Assembly (NCBI GenBank): GCA_963680875.1
Contig: OY804575.1
Coordinates: 104,277,505 to 104,341,504, forward strand
Length of the DNA stretch: 64,000 nt
Reading direction: 5' to 3'
From: Bathymodiolus brooksi
Lineage: Eukaryota > Mollusca > Bivalvia > Mytilida > Modiolidae
The notes below the pieces were generated by a model. The model ran no database searches. It was not told the DNA's origin and saw nothing but the letters and a program-made list of their open reading frames with translations. Every line of letters starts with the position of its first letter. The stretch's first letter is position 1. Positions 1 to 12,604 of the stretch are shown piece by piece. Made by a program: the position numbers and the translations under genes.

Positions 1-726
1 AAAACCACTCCCAATTGTCATTAAAATGTAGCCGTGTACATGAACTATGAAAAGTTTAAAAGAAGTGACAGGCCAGATCGTTTCCGTAGTTTGACAATTA
101 CTGTCAACGATTTTCTTTCCATTGTTGGGGAAACGTTTTTCTATGATTACCTAAGGATTGACACAAAAAGGTTTCCGATTTCTGTAAAATGAAATTCGTA
201 CATGTACATTTTGCAGGAGATTGAATGAATAAATTTCCGAACCGTGGAAGATACCAGGTCGCAAACATTATAAGTTGACAGAATTCTCTTTATTGTTCAC
301 AACTTTCCACTTCGTCCGTGATTTTTAACAATTTTAATAATTAAATCATAAAGAAACAAAAAAACACGTTTCTTTTCTAATATTTAGTGAATACTTGTGT
401 ATTACATGAAAACGTGTATTGATTGGCTCGATAAAAATACATAATTGGGGAGAACAGTAAATTACATTAGCTGTGTATTCATTGGCTACATAAATGTATT
501 TGGACCAATCGCTGTGCTCGTAACAAACCGTTTTCGACTAGAACAGAAGAGTTATCTACTGTTGAAGTCCGGTTTCAGTAAAACAACAATTTTCAAAGGT
601 CTTTTAGGCAATCGCCCAAACGTTTTTTGTTGGGCCAGTGACTACCTAATTTAGAGCAGCTTCTGGTCGCCCGAATAAGAAATTAGTCGCATTTGGCGAC
701 TGGGCGACCGTCCATTTCAGGCACTG
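1..726. mobile_element. Left-truncated copy of a non-autonomous DNA transposon
   Basis: This stretch matches 7218-7964 almost base for base, with small indels, so it is a second copy of the element described at 6936-7964. It ends at 726 with the same terminal motif CATTTCAGGCACTG. The other end lies left of the window. No usable coding sequence is seen. The small ORFs in it (for example 445-654) are not conserved between the two copies as proteins. Confidence 0.8.
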
Positions 727-1895
727 GTCATGTCATGTATGTGTGTTAGGGGCATCAATTTTGCCTATGTTTTTACAATTTTCTATGATTCTGTTATTGA
801 AGTAACTGTACTAAGCCAGGAAAGTGAGCGTCATGTACGTGTGTTAGGTGTATTGATTTTGTCTTTTTTTACATTTTTATTTCTTTAAGATTCTGGAAAT
901 GTTCTGATCGCGTGGTATTTTTTTTTTATTTCATTCATATTGCATTTATTTGTTACAATTTCAATGGTAAATATTTGTGTTAATTCACATAAGTTTACAA
1001 TTCAATTCATTTTTTTACTGAAATTCATAATTGCAACCATTTTTCGAACACTTCAGTTTTCTGATTTATAAAATGAAAACTTGTGTGATCTGGGAAGGAC
1101 AAAATTAGTAATGCTTTTATTATTTAAAATTTCATTAAAAAGACTATAACATATTTCCCACAGCATGCTCTATATTCATTTCATAAACTTCATAAAAAGT
1201 AGTTTTGGATAATTCAGAAAGAAAATCGACTCAACTCAGTTGTTTTCAAAACATCTAGCGGTATACATGATATATCATGATCCTATAGTGACCACGGTAG
1301 TTAAATTAAAAATATGGCAGTGAAAATTGATTGAAATAGCATGTGAATACACAGAACTACCATAACCTGCGGTACCATAGGATTAGACTATATAGCTAAT
1401 TTCAGTATGATTTTGATTTTTCAATCTTAAATTTCTGAGAGTACCAACAGTGAAATGATAACGTGCGACTGCATAATCTGATACTTTTACTTCAAAACTA
1501 TTTTAAGAATTATTAATATACATGTAAGCTGGGCCGTCTTAACAGCATTATAGGCCCCCGATCAAAGCAGTGCACTGCAGCCCCTACCTACACAAACACT
1601 CACAGAAATAAAACTGGAAATGTCGATAAAATTAAACATATATTTATTGCATTTGTACTTCCAACAAAATCAGTGTTTAAACATTAAAAAACACAACATA
1701 CATAGATTAGCATGGGAACCCTATGCTTGTGGTGCCCTGGCCAACTGTCCAGCGTGCCTATGCATTAAGATGGCACTGCATGTAACTAAGATCAATTACA
1801 GTTGTTGTATCACTATTAACTCAAAATAAGATGGCTTATTTATAAGTTGATCGTAATCGTAACTTTTTAAATCTGCGATAAACCAGAAAACTAAC
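727..1895. other. NEK8 downstream intron or intergenic DNA, no exon found
   Basis: I see no RCC1-repeat exon or other coding signal here, although the NEK8 transcript should continue leftward. Bases 790-910 belong to a dispersed repeat (motif AGCCAGGAAAGTGAGCG) also seen at 37110-37270, 56430-56590 and, inverted, 28490-28570. The rest is AT-rich unique-looking sequence. Confidence 0.5.
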
Positions 1896-4800
1896 CTTGT
1901 ACACTTGAGCATTCCCATGTCAGTATGTAAATACATCAAAGCATTGATCAATATTGGTCGAGCCATGATCTGGTTGATCGTCGGTCGTTTGTTTGGATCT
2001 AAGTGGAGCATACTTAAGATAAGACTTTTTAATTCATCACTATAATTGACAGATATTGGTGCAAATGTTCCTCTCATTATCTTCATAACTAAAGCTGGTA
2101 AATTCTAAAATCAAGACCATTATTAGGGTTAAAATTTAATGATAGCTTTCACTGATCCTTCTATTGTACTGTCCATGTGTAGCTTTCACTGATCCTTCTA
2201 TTGTACTGTCCATGTGTATGTTGTCACTCATAAGTGGAAGCCAATCTGTGCAGGTTTTTTTATTGTTTATTTATATCTGTGTTGTAGTTGGAGATTCAAT
2301 TACCAGAGGGGGTGGGGTTGCGATCATATTAACCGGTAAAAGCCTGTCACAGTTTTGTGCCTGTCCCAATCTAGGACCTGGATTTCCAACACCATATGTC
2401 TAAGTCTTTTTTGTGTTGAATTATTTGATGTAAGAGGTAGTTGTTCATTTTGTTCATATTGATGGAATTGTTGACCATCACTGTCTAAACTTTATTTTCA
2501 TAACATATTTATTACAAAGTAGACTATCTTGATAAGTGTAAAATGATTTTGTATAAAAGATCAAATTTCTTGATTTTTATCAATATTATGTTACATTATA
2601 CATTGTTATATATATTGTATTATTACTGTACCTCCAATTCTTTTGTTATTATAAACTGCCAAAGTACGCCATAATTTGAACTTCCTTCTAGGGTATGTGC
2701 ATGAATATTGCAAAAATGGTAATTTTTTAAGAATTTATTTTTTCTTTCCTTACATTTCACCTAACAAAATATGTATCCATTTTGCCTGCATTTTTGTAGA
2801 CATAATTTTGTAAAGCCAGAAAATAGTGAAACAGAAGTTATTTTCTCTTTACTGTCTTGTTTTTCTTGTTGGGCATTTTTTACTCAGCAGTACAACATGC
2901 CCATTATTTATTATATATTTATTTCTAGATTTTGTTTCCCATTCCTATTCACCAACTTATATGCATTATTATCACCACTAATGTTGTGAGTTCTCGCTCA
3001 TGGTAAGGTATACGCGATACAACACTTTTTAATTTACATTATGCGATAAAGTTGGTCAGTAACTTACCTCAGGTCAGTGGTTTTGTTCAGGTACTTCGGT
3101 TTCCTCCATCAATAAAACTTAGTGCCAAGATATAACTGAAAATTGTTGAAAGTGGTGTTAAACACCATAAACCCTAATCCTTACCCACCCTTATAATCAT
3201 TTAATGATTTATATATTAGTTTAATTCTAGAAGTAATCATACAGCAGCTTCAAATGCTCTCTTCAAACTAGCCAATTCATACAAAACACATCCAAGAGCC
3301 CATATATCACTCTTCTGGTTGTAACTATTATATGTTAAGGATGGTAAACATTTGTTTCTATCATTATATTATTTTACATTACAATCTTTTGACTACATGA
3401 CCATACCTGATGAAGGTTGTTACAGAAACATGCTATGCACACTAAATTATGTATTTTTATTACTTCTTTTCAACTACATGTACTTAGAAAGTAAATACTT
3501 AAAACAAGAACCACATTAATAGTAAATCCTGAACAAGGGAAGGAGAACTACCTTTTGTGGTGGACAAATTCCACCTAGTAAGACTACTCATTACATTGTT
3601 TTGTGACAGTGTCAAATAATTTCCCCAAAAAACATGCCATAACATCTTACTGTCACAACAAAATAGTCATAGCATGGTCATTGTGAGATGAAGCTTTTCT
3701 TCTGGTGTGGTACAGGTTATATTCTGATTGACAGAGGAAGAAAAATAACCTCTGTTTCAAAGATTGCATTAATAGAATAATACAATGAAACCTGGTCTAA
3801 AATGTACCTTGAATAAACTAGAATTCTGTTTAAAATCAAACTTGAAATAAAATCTCAATGTAGGAAGTCATTGTTAATCTAACCTATTTAGGAAGTCATT
3901 GTTAATCTAACCTATTTAAACAGAACACCTGTCTATTCCAAACACAAGAGTTGGTACCATTGAGGTTGGGCTTAACCATTGAGGTTGGCCTTAACCACTG
4001 AGGTTGGGTTTAACCATTCAGGTTGGGTTTAACCATTGAGATTGGACTTAACCATTGAGGTTGGGTTTAACCATTGAGGTTAGGTTTAACCATTCAGGTT
4101 GGGTTTAACCATTGAGGTTAGGTTTAACCATTCAGGTTGGGTTTAACCATTGAGGTTAGGTTTAACCATTCAGGTTGGGTTTAACCATTGAGGTTGGGTT
4201 TAACCATTGAGGTTGGGTTTAACCATTGAGGTTTGGTTTAACCATTGAGGTTAGGTTTAACCATTCAGGTTGGGTTTAACCATTGAGATTGGACTTAACC
4301 ATTGAGGTTGGGTTTAACCATTCAGGTTGGGTTTAACCATTGAGGTTAGGTTTAACCATTGAGGTTGGGTTTAACCATTGAGGTTGGGTTTAACCATTGA
4401 GGTTTGGTTTAACCATTGAGGTTAGGTTTAACCATTCAGGTTGGGTTTAACCATTGAGATTGGACTTAACCACTGAGGTTAGGTTTAACCATTCAGGTTG
4501 GGTTTAACCATTGAGATTGGACTTAACCATTGAGGTTGGGTTTAACCATTGAGGTTAGGTTTAACCATTCAGGTTGGGTTTAACCATTGAGGTTAGGTTT
4601 AACCATTCAGGTTGGGTTTAACCATTGAGGTTGGGTTTAACCATTGAGGTTGGGTTTAACCATTGAGGTTTGGTTTAACCATTGAGGTTAGGTTTAACCA
4701 TTCAGGTTGGGTTTAACCATTGAGATTGGACTTAACCACTGAGGTTAGGTTTAACCATTCAGGTTGGGTTTAACCATTGAGATTGGACTTAACCATTGAG

Positions 4801-7800
4801 GTTGGGTTTAACCATTGAGGTTAGGTTTAACCATTCAGGTTGGGTTTAACCATTGAGGTTGGGTTTAACCATTGAGGTTTGGTTTAACCATTGAGGTTAG
4901 GTTTAACCATTCAGGTTGGGTTTAACCATTGAGATTGGACTTAACCATTGAGGTTGGGTTTAACCATTGAGGTTAGGTTTAACCATTCAGGTTGGGTTTA
5001 ACCATTGAGGTTTGGTTTAACCATTGAGGTTGGGTTTAACCATTGAGGTTTGGTTTAACCATTCAGGTTTGGTTTAACCATTGAGGTTGGGTTTAACCAT
5101 TGAGGTTGGGCTTAACCATTGAGGTTGGGTTTAACCATTGAGGTTGGGTTTAACCATTGAGGTTGGGCTTAACCATTGAGGTTGGGTTTAACCATTGAGG
5201 TTGGGTTTAACCATTGAGGTTGGGCTTAACCATTCAGGTTGGGTTTAACCATTCAGGTTGGGTTTAACCATTCAGGTTGGGTTTAACCATTCAGGTTGGG
5301 TTTAAGGCCAGTTTCAATGTATTACATTTTTAATAGATACAAGAATTTGTGCTTTGTACAATAGGATACGGTTTTCCTTCACATAATTCTGGTGAAATAT
5401 AACATGGAGTCCCAACTACCTAAAAGTAAAAAATAAATGAATGAATTATAAATTGTATATTAATTGTTTAAAATTTAACATTCAAGTAGATAATATAAGA
5501 CTTATTTGAATGATAGTATATCATCAATGTGAAAGCATTGCCATCTTATGATTTGATTTGTACCTATCTTATACTTAACGATGATAAACATGTCACTAAA
5601 TTGTACCCATTAAAAATATCATAATTGATGCAACAGATATTTACAATCATTTAATATTTATTTAAACACGATACATTTTAGATACACAACAACATCTGTG
5701 GTGTAACGATTAACACATTTCCTGCAAGCGGTAGATCGTGGGTTTGAGTCTCGGTCAGAACAAACCAAAGACTATAAAATTGGTACATGTACTTGCTGCT
5801 TCTTCGCTTAATATGCAGTACTAGGAGTAAGAACAAAGACTGGTTTGATCCGCATTAGGATATGTCTGAGTAGAACGACATGTATATTCACAGACATCAT
5901 CAACATTTCATCTAAATGTAACTTGCTCTCACCATGATAAAGCTGAAAATTCCTCACTTGGCATTAAACAATAATCACTCACTCACTCATTTAAGGTGTT
6001 ACCATACACTTCAGGTAAAATTTGATCTGGAAGTGTGTTTGAATATATCCACTGTAATAAATATCAAAATTTTAACAAATTCCAACCAACAGACTCAGAG
6101 CTATAAATTCACTAGCCACATAGCAGCTTTTCTCTCTGTGGTTTTGATCACCGAGATGCTTGAAATCTGCATACAAACATCATATGATCAAAATGTTCAA
6201 CTGATTTTAAAGAGTTATCTCTCTGTAGTGTATGGTACCCCCTTTAAGATACAGTTATCCACTAAATCTCCACTTACTGTGTATGCTTTACTTTTACTGC
6301 TCAAAACTTTTGAAATCCCAAAATCACCAATTTTGACCACTTCTTTTCGTTTGTCCAGTAATATATTCTGTGTCTTAAGATCTCTATGTAAGATCTGTTT
6401 GGAGTGTACATGTTGCAGTGATAGTAACATCTGTGCGAAGTATTTCAAAATTTCCTACAATATATAAATAGATTATAATTTATTTTCTAGTTTGAATTTG
6501 TCTATCTTCATGTATTGTCTATTTTACTAAACAAATGTATCAATAACTTCTGAAAATTGAAATACATTATGAAAAGATTTATTTAGAATATGTGTATTCT
6601 ACCTTTGTCTTTGCATTATAAGTGAACTTCTAATCTAAACCTGACTATTTGGATTATAAGATTAAACTAATATGTATATTCTTTCTGTTTTGTTTTTTTC
6701 TCTCTTCATTTTCATTACCTCTTCTTCCAGGAGAATACCATTTCTTTGTTGCAAAAAATCCATCAAAGTTCCACCTGTAAAAATAGAAAATAAAAATGAC
6801 AGTAAAAAACATTTCTATACCGAACTTAGAATTCTACGGTATAGCTTTGTAACTGTACACAATATGTTCTTTACTTTAAATGTTTGTCAATATCAAATAT
6901 ATAAACCTTTGTCACCTTACTAATATCTATTATGGCAGTGCCTGAAATGAGGGCCAGTAAAAAATTAGAGTCACTGGCCCAAATGGCATAATGGTGGCCC
7001 CAAAGTGAAGAGTGACATCACTTGTTTCAATCCACTATGAAGAAGTGATTTTAAAGTAAAATAACCTCTCAGTTCGGGGTAATGTCAGTTGGTTATTCAT
7101 TCCAAACAACTATCTCACTTTGTTGAAATAACAAACGGTGCTGTCATTTTCTGTTATATAACTCTTAACTTTTCCTGTTATTTTTTAATTTGTAAACAAA
7201 AGTTCTGGTTCCAAAAAAGAAAACACTCCCAATTGTCATTGAAATGTAGCCATGTACATATAAGAGATGAACTATGAAAAGTTTAAAAGAAGTGACAGGC
7301 CAGATCGTTTCCGTAGTTTGACAATACTGTCAACGATTTTCTCTCCGTTGTTGGGGAAAAGTTTTTCAATGATTACCTAAGGATTGACACAAAAAGGTTT
7401 CCGATTTCTGTAAAATGAAATTCGTACATGTACATTTTGCAGCAGATTGAATGAATAAATTTCCGAACCGTGGAAGATACCAGATCGCAAACATTATAAA
7501 TTGACAGAATTCTCTTCACAACTTTCCACTTCGTCCGTGAAAGTTAACAATTTTAATAATTAAATCATAAAAAAACAAAAAAAACACGTTTCTTTTCTAA
7601 TATTTAGTGAATACTTGTGTATTACATGAAAACGTGTATTGATTGGCTCGATAAAAATAAATAATTGGGGAGAACAGTAAATTACATTAGCTGTACATGT
7701 GTATTCATTGGCTACAAAAATGTATTTGGACCAATCGCTGTGCTCGTAACAAACCGTTTTCGACTGGAACAGAAGAGTTATCTACCGTTTAAGTTTTAGT

Positions 7801-10494
7801 TTATGTCCCGGTTTCGGTAAAACAACAATTTTTAACGGTCTTTTAGGCAATCGCCCAGACGTTTTTTTTGGGCCAGTGACTACCTAATTTGGAGCAGCTT
7901 TTGGTCGCCCGAATAAGATATTAGTCGCATTTGGTGACTGGGCGACCGTCCATTTCAGGCACTGTTATGGTGGTATCCCAATAGAGATATAACAGAGCAA
8001 ACAATTAAGTATTAATTATCATTGAAGAATTCACACTGACTGTGAGATGAAGAGCAGCAGAAATTCAAGAATGTCTTTTTAGTTGGTGATGAAAAACAAA
8101 AACCATTCTTTCCTAGCCTACCCACTAATAAAAACTTAAGTCATATAACCAATTATCTGTACAAATGTATCAAATTGAGGTCTAGGCAAACATTGCAAAG
8201 ATAGAATACCTTGTGCATATTCCATCACAATCATCAAGGCTTTATCTTCTAAGAAATTTTCATAATACTGTATAATATTAGGATGGCATAACATTGATAA
8301 TACTTTGACTTCATTCAGTGCAGCTTGTCTCTCTTCTTTTGTCATTTGCTCAACAGGAATTTGCTTGATTATGATCAACTTTTTATCTGCCAATCTTCTA
8401 CACAGATGAACAGTCCTGTAGAACGGAAAAAAAATAAAGATAAATTATTAATAGTCCAAAGTTATGCATATGCAAGCTACAGAACGTTGCCAAAAGTAAA
8501 GATAATCTTCACGACGTCATTGCACTCCCAGATTCGTTGGCGATGTTAAGTTGTGCAACTCTCTGTTATTAAATTACAGTTATCTCTCTTTTTATATAAA
8601 ATTTCATCGCTTTTGAGATGGCACCAAAACGTGTTCAACTGTCTTTGTCTGAGAATGCAATTACTGCTTTGTACAAAGCAGGACTGAAGGGACCGGCAAT
8701 AGCACGGAAAACGGGACACACGCTGGCAACAATATATGGTGTTTTAAAACGTTTTAAACAACATGGAACTGTGGAAAACGGGACACACGCTGGCAACAAT
8801 ATATGGTGTTTTAAAACGTTTTAAATAACATGGAACTGTGGAAAACGAGGAGAGATCGGGTAGGCCATCTTTGTTGACACCCCAGGACACTCGAAAACTT
8901 TATGGGGTTGTAAAATCTAACAAAAAACGTCCACTCCAGGAAATTACAAATATTTTCAATGAGCATAGGGCTCAACCTGCATCTGATCGAACTGTTCAAA
9001 GAAAATTGTATGCAATAAAATATCACAAGTGTGTTGTAAAAAAAGCATTTAGAATTCGCGACTACAATGTCACAAAATGGCTGGCATGGTGCAAATTGAA
9101 TAGGCACAAAACTGTTAAATGATTTCTGGAAGAAGGTGATTTATAGTGATGAACGTAAGGTAGAATTGGGAATGGATAATCGTGTACTTATATGGCGATG
9201 ACCCTGCGAAGAATGGACTCCACTATGCTTGAATCCAGGTCGTAGTGTTCGTGTAAGTTTGATGATCACCTATGAAGGTGTGGGCAATTTGACAGTTGTT
9301 GACAGTAATATTAATGCCCAAAAATATATTGTTCATTTCAATATAAAGTCATTGATAATTTTGTTTGGCCCGTTATTGCACGTCATTTCCCAGATGACAA
9401 TTATGTCTTTGTAATGCCCCTGTACACACAGTGTAGGGCACACATAGAGAAGGAGTATATGGAAGAAACTTATTTACATGGCATGGAATGGCCAGCCCAG
9501 TCATGATCTTAATATTATAGAGAATGTGTACCATAAAATCAAACATGAACAACAAAAACATGTTCCAAACATCACCTCACGTCAGTTGTTGGAAACTGCT
9601 ATTCGCAACACATGGACTGAAATACCCATTGATTATATTCTGGACCTTTATAAATCAATTCCCAAGCATCTGAAGCAAGTAATTAAAGCTAAGGGATGTA
9701 TAACAAAGTACTAGGTACAAAAAATGTAAGTGAATTTGTTTTTATTTATATTGTTACAAAGATTTGAAATCCCTGTGTAGTTCATTTGAAGTTGGCAGCC
9801 ATCTTGAAATTATCTTCACTTTTGGCCTAGTACTGTACCTTAAAATATATTTTTAAAATACAGACTTTTGTGCTGTTACTCCTTAAAATCATGAACCTTG
9901 CATAGTTTTTGCTCTAACCAGTATACATGTAACTATCCCGTCGATGTCTTTCAACCGCATCGGTGGTGTAATGGTTAGCGTGCTCACCTCGAGTGCAGTA
10001 GATCCTGGGTTCAAGCCCCGGTCGGGTCAAACCAAAGACTATAAAATTGGTATTTATTGCTTCTCCACTAAGCACGCAGCATTAAGGAGAAAGAGCAAAG
10101 ACTGGTGGCTCAGAATCAGAATAATGTGTCCGAGTGGAGCGACATGTCTACCCGCGGACTGTTGTTTCAGTGAGCTAGCAGTATAAAAATCCAACTCAGC
10201 ATGTTGGTATAGTACAAAGCGGAACTCATTATCATCTCATTGAAAATTAACTTGTTCTCCCCATGATATAGCTGATTGATGAATTGGCACTAAGCAGCAA
10301 TCACTCACTCACTCGACGTCTTTCAGTTGGATAATTTTAGTATTTATGATGAAATTTAATAAAGACCTGTAGCTATACCATATCAGGTTACTGGGTTTTG
10401 CTTATGTCTATGTGAAACGGTACACGCATGTAACACTTATTGCTTACCCGTAAGCTCCTCGTCCAACTACTCTGATTTTTTCATAGTTTTCCAT
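1896..10494 (-). CDS. NEK8: NEK8 serine/threonine kinase, N-terminal 275 residues (partial)
   Basis: NEK8 is a NIMA-related kinase of the proximal cilium, needed for ciliary signalling and kidney tubule integrity in vertebrates. Exons (minus strand, 5' to 3'): 10494-10448 (ATG at 10494), 8415-8210, 6774-6719, 6454-6278, 5419-5370, 3324-3243, 2104-1896; all have AG/GT borders and matching phases. The protein begins [16 protein letters not shown], with glycine loop G11/G13/G16, catalytic lysine K33 in [22 protein letters not shown] at 126-128, DFG at 147-149, activation segment [12 protein letters not shown], and Trp-Ala-Leu-Gly in [12 protein letters not shown]. The '[13 protein letters not shown]'-like stretch and the lysine number agree with vertebrate NEK8 as I recall it. 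The kinase domain ends near residue 260; a donor follows residue 275 (ACA AG/gttag), so the RCC1 repeats expected in NEK8 must lie left of base 1. NEK9 is the alternative, but the kinase sequence fits NEK8 better. Confidence 0.9.
2143..2218. repeat. Two-copy tandem duplication, about 37 bp unit
   Basis: A segment starting TAGCTTTCACTGATCCTTCT is present twice back to back just upstream of NEK8 exon 7, inside intron 6. No coding role is visible. Confidence 0.7.
2351..2515 (+). repeat. Dispersed repeat family F copy
   Basis: Shares motifs such as GACCTGGATTTCCAAC and GACCATCACTGT with 17805-17970, 18955-19110 and, inverted, 11185-11295, 13485-13590 and 33500-33660. It probably belongs to a short non-autonomous element. 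No terminal repeats were resolved. Confidence 0.6.
3060..3175 (+). repeat. SINE family B, 3' part
   Basis: Carries the family tail: TCGGTTTCCTCCATCAATAA, then a GATATAACTGAA block and GTGGTGTTAAACACCATAA. The full family form is at 38880-39140 (inverted). The tRNA-like head is missing here. Confidence 0.6.
3786..3950 (+). repeat. MITE-like repeat with CAGTGAAACC-type end
   Basis: Begins ACAATGAAACCTGGTCTAAA and resembles 21264-21457. It holds a direct duplication of about 33 bp (TAGGAAGTCATTGTTAATCT twice, 3862-3917). It abuts the minisatellite that follows. Confidence 0.5.
3957..5306. repeat. 19-bp minisatellite, about 70 copies, in NEK8 intron 5
   Basis: Tandem units of GAGGTTGGGTTTAACCATT with recurring variants (GAGATTGGACTTAACC, CAGGTTGGG, GAGGTTAGG, GAGGTTTGG). 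The order of variants itself repeats in blocks (for example around 4260-4520, 4440-4560 and 4690-4830), so there is higher-order structure. The array lies between exons 5370-5419 and 3243-3324. It has no open coding frame of interest. Confidence 0.95.
5690..5990 (+). repeat. SINE family A copy (tRNA-derived), diverged
   Basis: Has an A-box-like GGTGTAACGATTAACAC and B-box-like GGGTTTGAGTC, then the body (CAAAGACTATAAAATTGGTA) and the tail with GATAAAGCTGAAAATT and TCACTCACTCACTCA. It lies in NEK8 intron 4. Compare the better copy at 9954-10325. Confidence 0.75.
6936..7964. mobile_element. Non-autonomous DNA transposon, 6-bp target duplication
   Basis: The element starts CAGTGCCTGAAATG and ends with its exact inverse CATTTCAGGCACTG. 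The flanks are TTATGG on both sides (6930-6935 and 7965-7970), a 6-bp target duplication. The CAGTG terminus suggests a hAT-like relative; hAT usually makes 8 bp, but 6-bp groups are described. It has no transposase and sits in NEK8 intron 2. A second copy occupies 1-726. Confidence 0.75.
8480..9835 (+). mobile_element. Tc1/mariner element with intact ends, in NEK8 intron 1
   Basis: Terminal inverted repeats of about 30 bp, sharing the core GCCAAAAGT(A/G)AAGATAAT: left from CAGAACG, right ending TAGTACTG. The element is flanked by TA on both sides (8478-8479, 9836-9837), the Tc1/mariner target duplication. The length of about 1.36 kb is normal for Tc1. The transposase inside is broken (next entry). 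Confidence 0.9.
8618..9713 (+). pseudogene. Tc1-like transposase pseudogene
   Basis: Reads [20 protein letters not shown], then a paired-type helix-turn-helix ([12 protein letters not shown]), [17 protein letters not shown], and [13 protein letters not shown]. Later frames give PDDNYVF and the C-terminal [20 protein letters not shown], where the glutamate of the DDE/D triad falls (E in IIENV). It is decayed: a direct duplication of about 70 bp (8706-8775 repeated at 8776-8845) ends the first frame, several stops occur near 9119-9230, and frameshifts separate the last part (9478-9713). It cannot encode an active enzyme as it stands. Confidence 0.85.
9954..10325 (+). repeat. SINE family A, best full-length copy
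   Basis: tRNA-derived head with A-box region GGTGTAATGGTTAGCGTGC and B-box GGGTTCAAGCC, a long conserved body (CAAAGACTATAAAATTGGTA, GTGTCCGAGTGGAGCGACAT, GACTGTTGTTTCAGTGAGC) and a tail ending in CACTCACTCACTC. The flanks CGATGTCTTTCA (9942-9953) and CGACGTCTTTCA (10314-10325) are a target duplication with one mismatch. The style matches bivalve SINEs with a conserved central domain. I did not assign the named family. Confidence 0.85.
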
Positions 10495-12604
10495 GGTTCA
10501 AGAAGTTTTTGTCGTAGTTGATATCAAAGAATCTGTGTTGTCTTTCGTGTATTTTGTTTTCTAGTTTTCTGTCTACCTGGTAACATTTTACACGAACAAA
10601 CAAAACGAGAGAAAGAAAGAGAAAACAATTTAACAAAACAAAAACTTTGACAAAAAAAAGTTTTTCGGTGTCAATTTATATTTATATAACTAAGGATAAA
10701 CCTTTTAATCTAAAACGCTTTAATGATATTAGAAATAAATATATAAATTTTTTAACAACGTTTGTATGGATACGTTTAGATTCCGGTCTAAATTTTCAGA
10801 CTGCACTTATATAACTATATTTTATATGTTACAGAAATACTTAAAATATAGTGAATAATATCATGATCGAAATCTAAAACAGTTTAATATATTTTCAAAA
10901 CAAGCGTAAAAGACCAACGAAGAGTTCGAGATCGATTGCTATAAATACAAATACAAAAAGTTTTATTTTAAGTCGGGCATATATAACAATAACACAAGCT
11001 CTAATAAATTGCTATTAGTCTATATCGTCAAAAGTGGATATTTCGAAGTGTTGGAGATTGGGAGAAATAAATCAGAGTTTGATTTTACCTTTTAAAATAT
11101 TAGATTCTGTGATTTTTAATTATTGGGGGGGGGGGGGGGGGGGGGGGGGAGGGAGGGTATCTTGAGTAATTGAAGTCGAACTGAAAATTATTGGAATCGA
11201 GGCAATCACCTCTCATAGCAAATCATTGAACACAAAAAGACCACGACATATGACGTTAGAAATTCAGGCTCCAGCTTTGATAGTCACAAAAATGTGTTCA
11301 TTTTACAGATATATGCCACTGGCATGCAAGATAATTAAGAAAGCACATAAAACAACAGACAAAATACGGAAAGTAGAATGTATTTGAGATATGTCAAAGA
11401 AATAACAAAATTGAACAAAGACAAAACAATTATGACGTTAATAAATAAAAACGGGTGGGACATTCTCGAATATTTTATTAAATTTTAGTACATTTTAAAA
11501 AAAGGAATAACGAATAATGAAATTACAATTAAATGTTCAATCAGGTTCAATGAGGCAAATATATGTCAAACTTCTCATATTTCAACTGGTAGGAAAATCT
11601 TTTGTCTTGAGTTTTAAATTAAGAATAAAAGAATTATAAACTCTTGTTATTTATTAAGGATATAGATACGTAAGCAAAATGAGGTAAATGTTTATTTATT
11701 TATTTATTTTAAAAAAGACTAAGATACACAAATGTTTAATATGAAAAAAAAAAGAAAACCAATAATTCTTCTCATGCTTCTTACCGAGAAATTTTGGTGA
11801 AATTTTAAGAAAAAAATACCGATTTTTCATGCTAAAAAAGGGAATGATCTAATATTTGTTTGTGCGAAAATAAAAGAATAATATATGCTGGTTCACCTAT
11901 CCCCTTATATATATATATTGTGAAAAACTTAATCTTTATACTTCCGCGTGTGTAACAATTTACGCCTATATGAATATTAATAGCGTAGATTTTCCGGAGA
12001 TTGTGTAAAGCATTTTTTTTTCCGTAGCTGACTGTAAAGATCGAACGAAACAATCAAAGCCTCAAGAATTAAAAACAGAAAGGCGGTGGAGATTAGGCTT
12101 AGTCTCCCAAGTCCTGTCCAGCCCCTTAGTCTCACTGATATCGTGTTCTAGTCTTTCAAAAAGTCTTGAAAAAATAATAGCCCCGCCCTTTGAAAGTATC
12201 AGCTATACGGGTATATATGTTGGTGACGTGTATACATGTGCATGTTTAATTTACGTGTACGTATATATTAGCGCGCCAGTGGCGTTAATAGTCAACATAT
12301 AATCGTGGTAATATAAATTATAATAGGGCTATCAAAATAAAAATAAACAAAAGTAAAGGCGTTCGTATAACACGAATCTTTTGGACATTGTTTCTACGGA
12401 AAGAAGAACCAAGGTTGTCTAACAATTTAGTTTTATTATTTATTTGTTTATTGAGGCGCTTACCCAAGACAAATAACCAGAAGCAGCATTTTTTTTCTTC
12501 AAATTTTGCATTGTAAATTAAAATTACGCAAGCGCAATAAAGACGTTTCCTGTCTAGCCTTCTACTAAACAACGACATCATCTGAGGTACAATGGCTACA
12601 TTGG
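10495..12604. other. Upstream region of NEK8 (intergenic)
   Basis: No gene was found. It should hold the NEK8 promoter just right of 10494. An inverted family F copy lies at 11185-11295. A 25-base G run (11125-11149) is listed separately. The rest is AT-rich. Confidence 0.4.
11125..11159 (+). repeat. Poly-G run followed by AGGGAGGG
   Basis: Twenty-five consecutive G residues followed by two more G triplets. It can form a G-quadruplex in principle, but such runs are also frequent assembly or slippage sites. Confidence 0.9.

Noticed and set aside
3957..5306. CRISPR-like array
   Set aside because: Units are contiguous with no unique spacers, and the locus is in an intron of an animal gene.
5934..6467. 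177-codon plus-strand ORF
   Set aside because: Antisense shadow of NEK8 exon 4 plus the tail of a SINE.
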